Numbered from the stretch's first letter, positions 7,927 to 17,643 are shown. The stretch: 64,000 bases of DNA from Aeriscardovia aeriphila (GCF_002259595.1 NZ_MWWU01000002.1:558001-622000); one strand, 5' to 3'. Notes: generated by a model from the sequence alone, not told the origin. Made by a program: numbers and translations.

Positions 7927-9861
7927 TCACTTCTGAGTGGCAGCAGCCTTCTCCTTGCGCAGACGGCGTGCGTTCCACTTGTACCACTGCTCGCGGTCGA
8001 GAATGATCTTACGAACGCGGATGGCCTCTGGGGTCACCTCCACGCACTCATCCTCGTTAGCGAAGTCCAGCGACTCTTCCAAGGACATCTGGATTGGAGG
8101 GGTCAGGGTTTCGAGCACATCAGCGGTCGAGGAGCGCATGTTGGTCATGTGCTTAGCGAGGGTGACGTTGACGTCGAGGTCGCCTGGCTTGGAGTTAATA
8201 CCCACAATCTGGCCCTCGTACACCGGGCTCTGCGGCTCGACGAAGAAGTTACCGCGAGCCTGCAGCTTCTGCATAGCATATGGCGAAGCAGTACCTTGAC
8301 GGTCGCACACCATAGAGCCGTTGAGGCGGGTCTCGATCTTGCCTGCCCATGGAGCGTAACCATCGGCAATACTGGATTCAATACCCGTGCCGTGAGTTGC
8401 GGTGAGCAGATTGGTGCGGAAACCGATCAGGCCGCGCGATGGCACGGAGAACTCGAGACGAACCCAGCCGGAGCCATGGTTCTTCATGGAGGTCATCTGG
8501 CCCTTACGCCCGGCCATGAGCTGGGTGACAGCGCCCATGTACTCCTGAGGCGTATCGATGGTGGCGTGCTCCATTGGCTCGCACAGCTGGCCGTCGATCA
8601 CCTTGGTGACCACCTGTGGGCGGCCAACCGTCAGCTCGTAACCTTCGCGGCGCATCTCTTCAGCCAGAACGGAGAGGGCGAGCTCACCACGGCCCTGCAC
8701 CTCCCAAGCGTCTGGGCGGTCGGTAGGAAGCACGCGAATGGAGACGTTACCCACGAGCTCGCGGTCCAAGCGATCCTTGATCATGCGGGCGGTGAGCTTA
8801 TGATCCTTGCCCTCAGTACCAGCCAGAGGAGAATCATTCGTGCCGAAAGTCATGGAGATTGCTGGAGCATCGACGTGGATGAGCGGCAGCGGCTTCGGGT
8901 CGTTAGGGTCGACAACGGTCTCGCCGATCATAATGTCGGAAACGCCTGCCATTGCAACGATGTCGCCTGGGCCTGCTTCGTCGGTATGCTTGCGGTCCAA
9001 ACCGTCGGTGCGCAGCAGCTCGGTGACTTTGAAGTTCTCGATGCTGCCGTCCACACGAGACAAGCCATACTGCTTGCCGGCCTTGATGGTGCCGTTGTAC
9101 ACGCGGATGAGTGCAAGACGGCCGAGGAAGTCAGAGGAATCCAGGTTGGTCACGTGAGCCTGCAAGGACATGTCAGGGTCGTAGTGAGGGGCTGGAATGT
9201 TCTTGATAATCGCCTCGAAGAGTGGCTCAAGATTATCATTGGCAGGAACTTCACCGTCGGCAGGACGAACCGTATCGCAGTGGCCCACCTTAGCGGCAGC
9301 GTAGAGCACTGGCATCTCGAGAATCTTGTCGAGGTCGAGGTCAACGCCTTCTTCCATCACATCTTGAGCAATGCCGAGAACCAGATCATTCGTCGCATCC
9401 AACACTTCGGCGATGCGAGCGTCTGGGCGGTCGGTCTTATTCACCACGAGGATGAGAGGAAGCTTAGCTTCCAAAGCCTTACGCAAAACGAAACGAGTTT
9501 GTGGCAGAGGGCCTTCGGAGGCGTCCACCAACAGAACGACGCCATCGACCATGGAAATACCGCGCTCGACCTCGCCACCGAAATCCGCGTGGCCTGGGGT
9601 GTCGACGACGTTAATAGTGATGCCTTCTGGGGAACCATACTTCTCAGCCAGAGGGCCCTTATAAGTAACAGCGGTGTTCTTCGCGAGGATGGTGATGCCC
9701 TTCTCGCGTTCGATATCGCCCGAATCCATTACGCGGTCAGGAACTGCTTCACGAGGTGAAAAGACGTGCGACTGCTCGAGCATCGCATTGACCAACGTGG
9801 TCTTGCCATGGTCGACGTGCGCGACAATGGCCACATTCCTGATATCGGAGCGAACTGCCAT
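7927..9861 (-). CDS. typA: Translational GTPase TypA/BipA
   Basis: This is a ribosome-associated GTPase of the elongation factor family that acts in ribosome assembly and stress adaptation. The G motifs are clear: [10 protein letters not shown] near residue 15, [14 protein letters not shown], and [13 protein letters not shown]-like domains II, III and V follow, and the C-terminus carries the BipA-specific domain with the Lys-rich end [13 protein letters not shown]. Its length of 644 residues is a little above the usual 605-635. A long open frame on the opposite strand is only a shadow of this gene. Confidence in the family is very high. Confidence 0.97.
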   Translation of the reverse strand: MAVRSDIRNVAIVAHVDHGKTTLVNAMLEQSHVFSPREAVPDRVMDSGDIEREKGITILAKNTAVTYKGPLAEKYGSPEGITINVVDTPGHADFGGEVERGISMVDGVVLLVDASEGPLPQTRFVLRKALEAKLPLILVVNKTDRPDARIAEVLDATNDLVLGIAQDVMEEGVDLDLDKILEMPVLYAAAKVGHCDTVRPADGEVPANDNLEPLFEAIIKNIPAPHYDPDMSLQAHVTNLDSSDFLGRLALIRVYNGTIKAGKQYGLSRVDGSIENFKVTELLRTDGLDRKHTDEAGPGDIVAMAGVSDIMIGETVVDPNDPKPLPLIHVDAPAISMTFGTNDSPLAGTEGKDHKLTARMIKDRLDRELVGNVSIRVLPTDRPDAWEVQGRGELALSVLAEEMRREGYELTVGRPQVVTKVIDGQLCEPMEHATIDTPQEYMGAVTQLMAGRKGQMTSMKNHGSGWVRLEFSVPSRGLIGFRTNLLTATHGTGIESSIADGYAPWAGKIETRLNGSMVCDRQGTASPYAMQKLQARGNFFVEPQSPVYEGQIVGINSKPGDLDVNVTLAKHMTNMRSSTADVLETLTPPIQMSLEESLDFANEDECVEVTPEAIRVRKIILDREQWYKWNARRLRKEKAAATQK

Positions 9862-10049
9862 AGGGCAAACTTCCTATTCACGCAAAAACAAAACTTCTAC
9901 CGGGGGCATGGCGTGTGAGAGGAGATGGCTCAGCCACACTCCCCAGGGCGGCCTTGCCAAAGGTTCAGTGTTACCATACTCTCGCGGGACGACGCGAAGC
10001 GGGTTGTGTGGGTGCGAAAGGGCTTGGAAAAGCTTGTCAGTGCGAGAAA

Positions 10050-10763
10050 TTACACATTTTCTTCGCCGATTTCGTCCAAGAGCTGAGCTTGGCGCGGCCG
10101 GGCGGCGAGCCTCTTACTCTCTTCTTCGCTGATCTGAGCGACCTGGGAAACCTGAGGAAGCAGCGGTGCCAGCGGCTCAAGTTCGTCGAGAGAAGCGATG
10201 CCCATTTTTTCGAGGAACAAGTCGGTGGTGACCAGTTGTTTGGCCGTACTCGTGGCCTCTGAGCTGGCGGGTTTCGCGCCGGCGGCTTCCGCACGGGTAT
10301 CCCCCGCGCTGCCAGGCTTGCTCGGCGACTTGGCACTGGCCTTTTCCTCGGCCACCAGCCCGCGCACAATCAGCGAGCGGACAACCGAATCCGAGTTGAC
10401 ACCGCGAATATTCGACACATCCGAGCGTGTCACTGGCTGTTTGTAAGCCACGATGGCAAGGGTTTCCACCGCTGCCTTTGACAATCTAGAGGTATTCTGC
10501 TGGCCCAAGAAGTTCGTGACCAGCGGGTCGCAGGCTGGCGCCGACACAAAAGCCCAACCGCGCACCGACTCGCGCAAATTGAGCCCGCGATGCTCGTAAG
10601 TTTGGGCAAGCTTGGTCATAGCCTCTTCGATCAGCTCGTCAGGAAGGTTGAGAAACGCCGCTAAATCCGCCACTTTCACCGGCTCGTCGCTGCTGATCAG
10701 CAAGGCTTCGAGGCTTACCGACAAGCTGGCAGGAAGGGCTGTCGGCTCACTCTTCTGGCTCAT
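10050..10763 (-). CDS. scpB: Segregation and condensation protein B
   Basis: ScpB is a dimeric winged-helix kleisin-interacting subunit of the SMC-ScpAB condensin. Visible features are the N-terminal EALLISSDEPVKVADLAAFL segment and the core motif LETLAIVAYKQPVTRSDVSNIRGVNSD, a hallmark of the family. A low-complexity Ala/Ser-rich insertion (about 145-170) interrupts the second winged helix before VTTDLFLEKMGI, which resumes the family pattern. Its start overlaps the scpA stop by four bases, so the two are translationally coupled. The partner SMC is at 20787-24425. Confidence 0.93.
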   Translation of the reverse strand: MSQKSEPTALPASLSVSLEALLISSDEPVKVADLAAFLNLPDELIEEAMTKLAQTYEHRGLNLRESVRGWAFVSAPACDPLVTNFLGQQNTSRLSKAAVETLAIVAYKQPVTRSDVSNIRGVNSDSVVRSLIVRGLVAEEKASAKSPSKPGSAGDTRAEAAGAKPASSEATSTAKQLVTTDLFLEKMGIASLDELEPLAPLLPQVSQVAQISEEESKRLAARPRQAQLLDEIGEENV

Positions 10764-11572
10764 GCTTCTCCCCTCTCACTGACCTGATCGATGCGCTGAC
10801 TGTCACTATGACGATGGCGCCCGTTCTCGCCGACCCAACGAATTTCCAGCGTCGCATTCGGCTCGCTTTGCCGCATCTGGATCGCGCCTTGCCGGTACAG
10901 CAGCAGCAAGCTCAAAAACCTTGCGACCACCACCGACATATCTTCCGCGTCGTCAATCAGTTCACTAAAAGTCAGCGATGCCACGCGCTTCAATCGTGCA
11001 GTGACGCGCCGAGTTTCGTGGCGCACATCTGCTAAAGGCGTGTGCAACTGCGCGAGGGTGACATGCTGCAGTGGCGCATTCTTCAACGCTTGGGCGGCAA
11101 TCTGGGCGAATTGCTCAAGATTAACAGGGACTTCCACACTCGTGAGAGCGCTTTTCACGCTCTCACTGAGCTGAACAGGATGGACGTGCGCGCGATCGGC
11201 TGCGACGATACTCTTCGCAAAACTCTCCCCGGCCTGCTTGAAAGCGCGATATTGCAACAAGTGAGCGAAGAGAAGGTCGCGCTGCTCCAACGCCTCCAGC
11301 GAGTCGTCATCTCGAGGCGTGTCCACATCAGGAAGCAAAGCCACAGATTTTGCCTGCACTAACACAGAAGCCACCGAAAGAAAGGAACTCGCCCGGTCTG
11401 CCGATACGCTGGCATCGAGGTGTTTGACGTAGTCGATGAACTCGGAGGTAACGGCCGAAAGAGAGACTTCTGTCAACTCCAAACGCCTCGCCTGGATCAG
11501 GTCAAGCAGCACGTCAAAGGGCCCCGAGAAGTTCTCAAGGCTCACTTCAAAAGTTTCAGGCGACGATTCCAC
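10760..11572 (-). CDS. scpA: Segregation and condensation protein A (kleisin)
   Basis: ScpA is the kleisin that bridges the SMC head domains. The typical N-terminus FEVSLENFSGPFDVLLDLIQARRLELTEVSL is present, as is the C-terminal winged helix with VVARFLSLLLLYRQGAI. I prefer the GTG at 11572 (270 residues), which overlaps the parA stop by 17 bases and starts just before the conserved region. The ATG at 11665 would add 31 residues that are only a shifted reading of the parA 3' end. No strong ribosome binding site is visible for either, so coupling to parA translation is likely. The gene is followed by scpB with a 4-bp overlap. Confidence 0.88.
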   Translation of the reverse strand: MESSPETFEVSLENFSGPFDVLLDLIQARRLELTEVSLSAVTSEFIDYVKHLDASVSADRASSFLSVASVLVQAKSVALLPDVDTPRDDDSLEALEQRDLLFAHLLQYRAFKQAGESFAKSIVAADRAHVHPVQLSESVKSALTSVEVPVNLEQFAQIAAQALKNAPLQHVTLAQLHTPLADVRHETRRVTARLKRVASLTFSELIDDAEDMSVVVARFLSLLLLYRQGAIQMRQSEPNATLEIRWVGENGRHRHSDSQRIDQVSERGEA

Positions 11573-12398
11573 GAGCGATGATCTCACGAGTGACGGCGCG
11601 ATACTCCTTTGCCACCTTGTGTTCAGGAGCGAACATGGTGATCGGCGTTGATGCGACAGTGGCATCAGGCAGCTTGATGGAGCGCGTGATCACCGTGTGG
11701 AAGAGCTTGTCACCGAAAGCTTCATAAGTACGCTCGAGCACTTCTTGCGAGTGTAGAGTGCGGGTGAACATGGTTGGCAAAACGCCGTAAACCTCCAGGC
11801 CGGGGTTAATGCGCTTCTTCACCTTGGTAATCGACTGCATGAGCAGTGCCACACCGCGCAGAGCGAAGTATTCGGCCGCCAGCGGGATGATGACGCCAGT
11901 TGCTGCGGTCAAAGCGTTGACGGTGAGCAAGCCCAAAGATGGCTGGCAGTCGATGATGATGGCGTCGTACTCGCTGACCAGCGGCTGGATGACGGTGGAA
12001 AGAATGGATTCGCGGCTCATTTCGGCGACGAGCTGGACTTCTGCGGCAGACAGGTCAATGTTGGCCGGAATGATGTCGAGATTGTCAAACTTGGTGTGTT
12101 CGACGCATTCGTGAACGTCGAGGTTCATGTCGAACATGGCGTCGTAGATGGTTTTGATGGAGTCATCGTTGCCGTTGATGCCCAGGCCGACGGTAGCTGC
12201 ACCTTGCGGATCGAAGTCGATGAGGAGCACTCGCCTGCCGTATTGGCTGAGCGCGCCGGCAATATTGATGGAGCTGGTCGTTTTGCCGACACCGCCCTTT
12301 TGGTTGCACATAGCAATGATCGACGCTGGTCCATGCTCTGCCAGTGCTTGAGGCGCTGGGAACTCTTCATATTCGCGATTCAACAGATCCTGTGGCAT
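11556..12398 (-). CDS. parA: ParA/Soj-family ATPase, orphan
   Basis: This is a deviant Walker-type ATPase of the ParA family, 280 residues. The deviant Walker A reads KGGVGKTT near residue 34-41, the A' motif is VLLIDFDPQG, and the Walker B is DAIIIDCQPSLG. No ParB gene or parS-like sequence is visible nearby. The position between xerD and scpA suggests a role in chromosome segregation linked to the condensin genes; this is inferred from context. It could instead position some other cargo, as MinD- or ParA-like orphans do. Confidence 0.88.
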   Translation of the reverse strand: MPQDLLNREYEEFPAPQALAEHGPASIIAMCNQKGGVGKTTSSINIAGALSQYGRRVLLIDFDPQGAATVGLGINGNDDSIKTIYDAMFDMNLDVHECVEHTKFDNLDIIPANIDLSAAEVQLVAEMSRESILSTVIQPLVSEYDAIIIDCQPSLGLLTVNALTAATGVIIPLAAEYFALRGVALLMQSITKVKKRINPGLEVYGVLPTMFTRTLHSQEVLERTYEAFGDKLFHTVITRSIKLPDATVASTPITMFAPEHKVAKEYRAVTREIIARGIVA

Positions 12399-12550
12399 AG
12401 CTTCAGGTTATCAGCTTTTCTGCCCTTTGTTCCCCTTGAAGGGAGAAATACAAGATTACCACGTATGTACGCCTATTTGATGTACATCGGAGGGGTGCCC
12501 TGCGCCCGCTCTAACTACTGGGTGTAACTACAAGGGTGTAGCGAGCGCAC

Positions 12551-13462
12551 TCAGAGTGCGCGAGGATGAGCCTGCTGGTAGGTATCGCGCAAGCGCTGCT
12601 GAGAAATATGAGTGTAAATCTGGGTGGTCGTTACTGAAGCATGACCCAGCAACTCTTGCACTGTTCGCACATCAGCACCGCCCTCCAACAGATGCGTGGC
12701 AAAGCAGTGGCGAAGGGTGTGAGGGTGGACGGGCTTGACGATACCCGCGCGATCACGGCACAGTTGCAACACTTCCCACACGCTTTGACGAGACAAGCGC
12801 TTACCTCGCTTATTAAGGAAGACCGCGCTCAACTCAGGCTTACCACTACTCGCCCACTTCAGCTGCGGGCGGCCAGCATTGAGGTAGCGCTGCAAAGCCT
12901 CGCACGCATACGAGCCGAGGGGCACGATACGCTCCTTATTGCCCTTGCCTAGCAGCCGGACCAGCTGAGAGTCAAGGTCAAGATTGGGAAGGTCGAGGCC
13001 ACAGGCTTCTGAAACGCGAGCGCCGGTGGCGTAGAGAAACTCGAGGAGCGCCCGATCGCGCAAACTCACGGGGTCGTCCCCCGTTCCCACGCTGGCTGCT
13101 TCAATGAGGCGTTGCACCTCTTCAACGCTGAGAATATCGGGCAGCGGTTGTGGACGGCGCGGTGGGTGAACGAAGGCGGAAACATCTGTTTTCACGAGCT
13201 CTTGTGAGAAGGCGAAGCGGTGCAGGCCATGAATGGAGGCGAGCATGCGTGTGCGAGAGGATGCGGAGAGGTCGACGAGGGAGCCAAGGAAATCTTCAAT
13301 GCAGGCTGTGGTGATGTCGTCCATGCGGGTTTTTGCGTGCCCGGCGAGCCAGCTGGAGTAGCGTGCACAGTCGGTTTTATACGCGTTCACGGTGGCCTGT
13401 GAGAGGCCTCGTTCTGCATCGATGTACACCAAGAACTGGTTGATCACCTCGTTGATCTGCAT
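12551..13462 (-). CDS. xerD: Tyrosine recombinase XerD-like
   Basis: A 303-residue recombinase, the usual Xer length. Catalytic residues are Arg149, Lys173, His248, Arg251, His274 and Tyr283. The N-terminal core-binding domain covers about residues 1-95. It lies upstream of parA and scpAB, a placement expected of the housekeeping XerD that acts at dif with XerC in chromosome dimer resolution. It is clearly distinct from the longer XerC-like protein at 5888-6934. Which of the two is the true XerC or XerD partner is inferred from context. Confidence 0.9.
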   Translation of the reverse strand: MQINEVINQFLVYIDAERGLSQATVNAYKTDCARYSSWLAGHAKTRMDDITTACIEDFLGSLVDLSASSRTRMLASIHGLHRFAFSQELVKTDVSAFVHPPRRPQPLPDILSVEEVQRLIEAASVGTGDDPVSLRDRALLEFLYATGARVSEACGLDLPNLDLDSQLVRLLGKGNKERIVPLGSYACEALQRYLNAGRPQLKWASSGKPELSAVFLNKRGKRLSRQSVWEVLQLCRDRAGIVKPVHPHTLRHCFATHLLEGGADVRTVQELLGHASVTTTQIYTHISQQRLRDTYQQAHPRAL

Positions 13463-13587
13463 AGTCTTCCTCCCCTCTCATATGGTATCCGCCAGGCTTG
13501 GCTCAGCGACAGGCGATACATCAAGCGCCACTAGCTAGCGTTAGCGTGCGGTTCAGATGCCAGCGCGGGCGGGCGTGACGCAGGGTA

Positions 13588-13619
13588 CAAAAAAGCGCCA
13601 CCACGCAGGCGGCGCTTTC
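13588..13619 (-). terminator. Terminator after rplT
   Basis: The stem AAAGCGCC with GGCGCTTT (13592-13618) has an 11-base loop. On the minus strand it is followed by a run of T. It ends the infC-rpmI-rplT transcript, about 60 bases after the rplT stop. Confidence 0.85.
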
Positions 13620-13678
13620 ACAGTTACGCTAGCTACTGTGTGAATTCATTTCTCAATGAATTCGAGTAACTCGATAAC

Positions 13679-14062
13679 TCAGGCTTCCACAGGAGCGTTG
13701 ACGTCCTCTGGCAGAGCTGCCTTAGCAGCTTCCACGATGGTCTTGAAGGTGTTTGGATCCTCAATAGCCATCTGGGACAGAGCGCGACGATCGAGCTCGA
13801 TGCCAGCCAAACGCAGACCCTGCATGAAGCGGGAGTAAGTCATGCCCTCAGCGCGGACGGCAGCGTTGATACGCTGAATCCACAGCTTGCGGAACTGACC
13901 CTTGCGGTGACGGCGGTCACGGAAGGAGTAGTTAAACGAGTGCAGGAGCTGTTCCTTCGCACGGCGATAGGAACGGGAACGTGCGCCACGGTAACCCTTT
14001 GCACGTTCGAGAACTGTACGACGCTTCTTATGCGCATTCACTGCGCGCTTCACACGTGCCAT
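13679..14062 (-). CDS. rplT: 50S ribosomal protein L20
   Basis: Ribosomal protein bL20, 127 residues, binds 23S rRNA early in large-subunit assembly. The basic N-terminus [20 protein letters not shown] and RNSF-like [20 protein letters not shown] are typical. It is the last gene of infC-rpmI-rplT, 37 bases after rpmI. In other bacteria L20 or IF3 represses this operon through the leader; no specific L20 site was identified here. Confidence 0.97.
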   Translation of the reverse strand: MARVKRAVNAHKKRRTVLERAKGYRGARSRSYRRAKEQLLHSFNYSFRDRRHRKGQFRKLWIQRINAAVRAEGMTYSRFMQGLRLAGIELDRRALSQMAIEDPNTFKTIVEAAKAALPEDVNAPVEA

Positions 14063-14099
14063 TTTTCCTCAGCTTTCTTCGTGTTTATGCCTCGTTGCC

Positions 14100-14294
14100 T
14101 CAGCGGCCGAGGAGATGACTCATACGCTTAGCCTGATCCTTGCTGACGATACCGTCGCGGGACAGTGCGCGGCGCTTCTTGGAAGACTTGTGCTCCAAGT
14201 TGTGGCGCATGCCGGATCCGGCGACAGCCAGCTTACCGGTGCCAGTGAAGCGGATGCGCTTCGCTGCTGCGGTGCGAGTCTTGTTCTTAGGCAT
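14100..14294 (-). CDS. rpmI: 50S ribosomal protein L35
   Basis: Ribosomal protein bL35, 64 residues, with the family pattern MPKNKTRTAAAKRIRFTGTGK and HLLGR near the C-terminus. The start codon overlaps the last eight bases of infC, so translation of the two is probably coupled. It is a structural component of the large subunit. Confidence 0.97.
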   Translation of the reverse strand: MPKNKTRTAAAKRIRFTGTGKLAVAGSGMRHNLEHKSSKKRRALSRDGIVSKDQAKRMSHLLGR

Positions 14295-14970
14295 TGCTGC
14301 TCTCCTTGCTATCGGTTTCCTGTGCGGAAGTCTCAGTGTTCAAGGCATCCGCTTCAGCTTGCAAAGCTTCTTGCTTGGCCTTGAGTCGGGCTGCTTGACG
14401 AGCCTGACGCTCGGCGCGCTGCTGCTTACCGCGGCGGCGCTGTTCGGACTCGAGGTGCACCTTCTTGCCCTTCGGGTCCAAAGTCATGATGATGTCACGA
14501 CCCATTTGGCGTGGACGAGACTCAACAGTTCCGAACTCTTCCACGTCCTGAGCGAGGCGTTCCAACAGCTCGACGCCACCGATCGGCCGCGACCTCTCGC
14601 GGCCACGAAGCATAATGGTGACCTTGACCTTGTCTCCGCCTTTGAGGAATCGGGCTACCTGACCCTCTTTCGTCTGGAAGTCGTGGTCATCGATCTTGAG
14701 ACGGAAGCGAACTTCCTTGATCTCGGCGGTGTTCTGGTGACGACGAGCTTCCCTTTCCTTGAGAGCTTCGTTGTACTTGAACTTTCCGTAATCGATGAGC
14801 TTCGCAACCGGCGGATTGGCGTTAGCTGCAACCTCAACCAAGTCCAAACCGGCTTCACGCGCGAGGTTCAACGCCACGCTCGTAGCGATGACGCCGGCCT
14901 GCTCGCCGTTAGGACCAATCAGGCGCACCTTTGGTACGCGAATGTCCTCGTTGATTCTCGGATCGCTGAT
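14287..14970 (-). CDS. infC: Translation initiation factor IF-3 (non-AUG start)
   Basis: IF-3 binds the 30S subunit and proofreads initiator tRNA and start codon. The conserved N-terminus SDPRINEDIR lies upstream of any ATG or GTG, and is reached only from ATC codons at 14973 or 14970. The ribosome site AAGGAG ends at 14975, which best fits the second ATC (five-base spacing) and gives 227 residues. A GTG at 14928 would cut off the conserved N-terminus. Rare starts in infC (AUU in E. coli) are known and let IF-3 repress its own synthesis. The C-terminal 45 residues form a charged tail beyond the usual IF-3 end. Confidence 0.92.
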   Translation of the reverse strand: MSDPRINEDIRVPKVRLIGPNGEQAGVIATSVALNLAREAGLDLVEVAANANPPVAKLIDYGKFKYNEALKEREARRHQNTAEIKEVRFRLKIDDHDFQTKEGQVARFLKGGDKVKVTIMLRGRERSRPIGGVELLERLAQDVEEFGTVESRPRQMGRDIIMTLDPKGKKVHLESEQRRRGKQQRAERQARQAARLKAKQEALQAEADALNTETSAQETDSKESSNA

Positions 14971-15184
14971 GATGACTCCTTACAACAAATGTTTGTGTAT
15001 AAAGCACCCCATCGCCTCAAGCACCACTGTGCATGCTAAAACCCATGCCTAAACGCATGTGCATAAGCAGTACATACCAGCGCGAAAACGCGCGCACAAA
15101 CCGAAGTTCGCGTTTCATACCCGCTACCATAAAAGGCAGCCAGGTGGGATACTCCACTTTCTTGATTCCTCAAGCCAAAGCGAT

Positions 15185-15213
15185 ACTATAGCAAACCCTC
15201 ACGAAAAGTGCAA
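15185..15213 (-). promoter_or_regulatory. Putative promoter of infC-rpmI-rplT
   Basis: On the minus strand a -35-like TTGCAC (15208-15213) and a -10 TATAGT (15185-15190) are 17 bases apart. The leader to infC would be about 205 bases. It contains the hairpin-forming GAAAACGCGC and several ATGC-rich segments (15035-15090), but I cannot assign a known leader family. Confidence 0.45.
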
Positions 15214-15290
15214 ACTATTAGTGCAAACACTGAGTACAAACGCCGAGTTCAGCCACCAAGCGCAAACACTCAATGCAAACACCACGTACA
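15207..15290. repeat. Imperfect repeats of RYRCAAACNC
   Basis: At least five short imperfect repeats occur: AGTGCAAACT, AGTGCAAACACT, AGTACAAACGC, AGCGCAAACACT and AATGCAAACACC. They overlap and lie upstream of the proposed infC promoter, in the 400-base gap between infC and the thiamine pyrophosphokinase gene. They may be regulatory or simply low-complexity sequence. Confidence 0.55.
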
Positions 15291-15370
15291 TGCACCGAGC
15301 GCAAGCGCACCTACACTGATCGAGTGCTTTCTTATCGCTCGCACCCGAGACTATCAGCTAAGCTAGATGT

Positions 15371-16342
15371 ATGACACACTCCAGCCCAGCACCGCAATTC
15401 GAAGTTAACACTCGCCCCACCTCAGGCGAGGAAGCCTACCCTACTTCCCCGCTTCTGGACTACTTCCGCCACATTGAACTCACAACAACTCCCGCCTGCA
15501 TCATCGTGGGCTCTCTTCCTTTGAGCGACTCCGAGCAGATCAGCGTGCGCAGCCGTGACATGGTGATTGCCGCAGACGGTGGCGCGCAGAGTTTGCTCGA
15601 GCGAGGAATCGTGCCTGACGCCATCATTGGCGATTTTGACTCGGCGAGTGCCTCCAGTAGTCAGATCTTGGAGAAAATGCGTGCTGTCAATCTGGAGAAA
15701 TGCCAGAAAATGGAGCTGATCAAGCTGCCGGTCGACAAGGACGACACTGACCTTACCGACGCCGTGCGCCTAGGCTGGCTGAAAGGCTACCGCTACTTCC
15801 TTATTTATGGCTCGCTCGGTGGGCGTTGGGACCTGACCCTGCTCAACCTCAACCTTCTGACGCATATCAGCCTCAACGGCGGGCTAGGCGTGCTCATTTC
15901 TGAGCGGCAAAAGATTACCAGTATGAATAATGGTGAACTGACGTTGCGCTCCCCCGAGCTGATTGATCTCGATGCGCGCGAAAGCGCAGTGGGCATTATC
16001 CCCACCTCTGATGTCGTCGAGGACGTGAGCATCACCGGGCTGCTCTATGAGGCACAGCACGTCGATTCCGGTTATGACGAGCCACTGTGGTCATCCAATC
16101 GATTCCGCACCCGCGCGGAGAATATTCGCTCCGGCCTTCCCGTTGGCCCGCAGACGGCACGGATGAGTATAGGCCAAGGCTCGGCTCATGTGGTGGTACC
16201 TGCTGATGTGCAGTTGGTGAGCTTAGCGACACGACGCAGCGACAACGAAAGTTTAGGGCAGGCGTACCAAGGCATTACTGCTAATCTCAGTGTGGCCGGG
16301 CTCAGCGAGGACGCTCAACGCAACCAAGCCAAGCAGCTGTAA
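15371..16342 (+). CDS. Thiamine pyrophosphokinase
   Basis: The enzyme transfers pyrophosphate from ATP to thiamine to make thiamine diphosphate, the cofactor needed by phosphoketolase and transketolase. Family motifs are visible: AADGGAQSLLERGIVPDAIIGDFDS, DKDDTDLTDAVRLG and GSLGGRWDLTLLNL. With 323 residues it is about 100 longer than most members, owing to an N-terminal extension of about 40 residues and a variable C-terminal region. The ATG at 15371 lacks a strong ribosome binding site, so a slightly later start cannot be excluded. It stands alone, transcribed away from infC. Confidence 0.88.
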   Translation: MTHSSPAPQFEVNTRPTSGEEAYPTSPLLDYFRHIELTTTPACIIVGSLPLSDSEQISVRSRDMVIAADGGAQSLLERGIVPDAIIGDFDSASASSSQILEKMRAVNLEKCQKMELIKLPVDKDDTDLTDAVRLGWLKGYRYFLIYGSLGGRWDLTLLNLNLLTHISLNGGLGVLISERQKITSMNNGELTLRSPELIDLDARESAVGIIPTSDVVEDVSITGLLYEAQHVDSGYDEPLWSSNRFRTRAENIRSGLPVGPQTARMSIGQGSAHVVVPADVQLVSLATRRSDNESLGQAYQGITANLSVAGLSEDAQRNQAKQL

Positions 16343-16353
16343 GCACAAAACTG

Positions 16354-16367
16354 TGTGAACGGTCACA
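16354..16367. promoter_or_regulatory. Palindromic operator TGTGAACGGTCACA upstream of gap
   Basis: An imperfect 14-bp palindrome lies about 180 bases before the gap start. It matches the sites at 5687 and 18393 in 13-14 of 14 positions. A -10-like TATGAT occurs nearer to gap (about 16471) without a good -35 box, which would fit an activator-dependent promoter. The regulator is not encoded in this window. Confidence 0.65.
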
Positions 16368-16547
16368 AATTCCTTTATTCCCACACGCGCCGAGCTATCG
16401 CCCGTAGCTCAAAACTGCGAGAAAAGCGCGTAATAATGCGGAAAGAGAGCTGATTTCGTCTGCCCAAACTGTATGATAGGAACTGTCCACAGCAGAGCAG
16501 GCTTTTGAGGTTTGACTCCTTGAGCCTCCGTTCTCAAAGGAATATAA

Positions 16548-17609
16548 ATGACAGTTCGAATTGGTATTAATGGTTTCGGTCGCATCGGCCGTCTGGCCTT
16601 CCGCCGCATCTTCCAGCTTCAGGAGCAGGGCGGTTCCGCCAGTGACATTGAGGTCGCAGCCATCAACGATCTGACCACCCCATCCATGCTGGCTTACCTG
16701 CTCAAGTACGACAGCACCCATGGTCGTTTCCGTCACCTGGACGGTTCCTTCGTTGAGGTCACTTCCACCGATCACTCCATCGTCGTTGATGGCAAGGAGT
16801 ATGAGGTCTACGCAGAGCGCGATGCTCGCAACCTCAAGTGGGTTGAGAACGATGGTGTTGACTTCGTTCTCGAGTGCACCGGCTTCTACACCTCTGCTGA
16901 GAAGAGCCAGGCACACCTCGATGCTGGCGCAAAGAAGGTTCTGATCTCCGCTCCAGCAAAGGATGACGTCACCCCAACCGTGGTTTATGGTGTCAACCAT
17001 GAAACCTTGAAGCCAACCGACAACATCGTGTCCGCTGGCTCCTGCACCACCAACTCCTTGGCTGCTATGGTTCAGCTTCTCGATGAGAAGTTCGGCATTC
17101 GTGCTGGCCTGATGACCACCATTCACGCTTACACCGGCACCCAGATGATTCTTGATGGTCCTCGTGGCAAGAATGGCCGCAGCAACCGTGCTGCTGCTAT
17201 CAACACCATCGAGCACTCCACCGGCGCAGCAAAGGCAATCGGCAAGGTCGTCCCATCCGTCGATGGCAAGCTCAACGGCCATGCACAGCGTGTTGCCGTT
17301 CCTGATGGCTCTGTCACCGAGCTGACCACCCTTCTCAACAAGAAGGTCACCGTTGAGGAGATCAACGATGCCTTCAAGGCTGAGTTCTCCGACAAGGAGT
17401 ACTTCGGCTACAACGATGAGGGCATCGTCACCACCGACATCATCGACGACACTCACGGTGGCGTCTTCGATGCAACTCAGACCGCCGTTCAGACTGTGGG
17501 CGACGATCAGCTGGTTCGCACCGTTTCCTTCTATGACAACGAGAATGGCTTCACCTGCAACATGGTTCGTACCCTGCTGTACTTCGCCAAGCTCGTTGAG
17601 AACAACTGA
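16548..17609 (+). CDS. gap: Glyceraldehyde-3-phosphate dehydrogenase
   Basis: This glycolytic enzyme oxidises glyceraldehyde 3-phosphate with NAD and phosphate to 1,3-bisphosphoglycerate. The NAD-binding start [16 protein letters not shown], the active-site stretch [11 protein letters not shown] with the catalytic Cys at residue 166, and the TIHAYTGTQ histidine are present. Length is 353 residues, slightly above the usual 335 because of short surface insertions. Codon use is strongly biased, as expected of a highly expressed gene. A strong terminator follows, and a conserved palindrome lies upstream. The 353-codon frame on the other strand is a shadow. Confidence 0.98.
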   Translation: MTVRIGINGFGRIGRLAFRRIFQLQEQGGSASDIEVAAINDLTTPSMLAYLLKYDSTHGRFRHLDGSFVEVTSTDHSIVVDGKEYEVYAERDARNLKWVENDGVDFVLECTGFYTSAEKSQAHLDAGAKKVLISAPAKDDVTPTVVYGVNHETLKPTDNIVSAGSCTTNSLAAMVQLLDEKFGIRAGLMTTIHAYTGTQMILDGPRGKNGRSNRAAAINTIEHSTGAAKAIGKVVPSVDGKLNGHAQRVAVPDGSVTELTTLLNKKVTVEEINDAFKAEFSDKEYFGYNDEGIVTTDIIDDTHGGVFDATQTAVQTVGDDQLVRTVSFYDNENGFTCNMVRTLLYFAKLVENN

Positions 17610-17643
17610 TTGAACACTGACAATTAGTCAGGTTTCATGATGA

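Noticed and set aside
7906-9759. 617-codon open frame opposite typA
   Set aside because: It is fully antisense to a well-conserved gene and its translation has no domain pattern; biased codon use in typA keeps the other strand free of stops.
15207-15290. CRISPR-like array before infC
   Set aside because: The repeats are short, imperfect and irregularly spaced, with no spacers and no cas genes.
16395-17456. 353-codon frame opposite gap
   Set aside because: Antisense shadow of gap, with no ribosome binding site or recognisable protein features.
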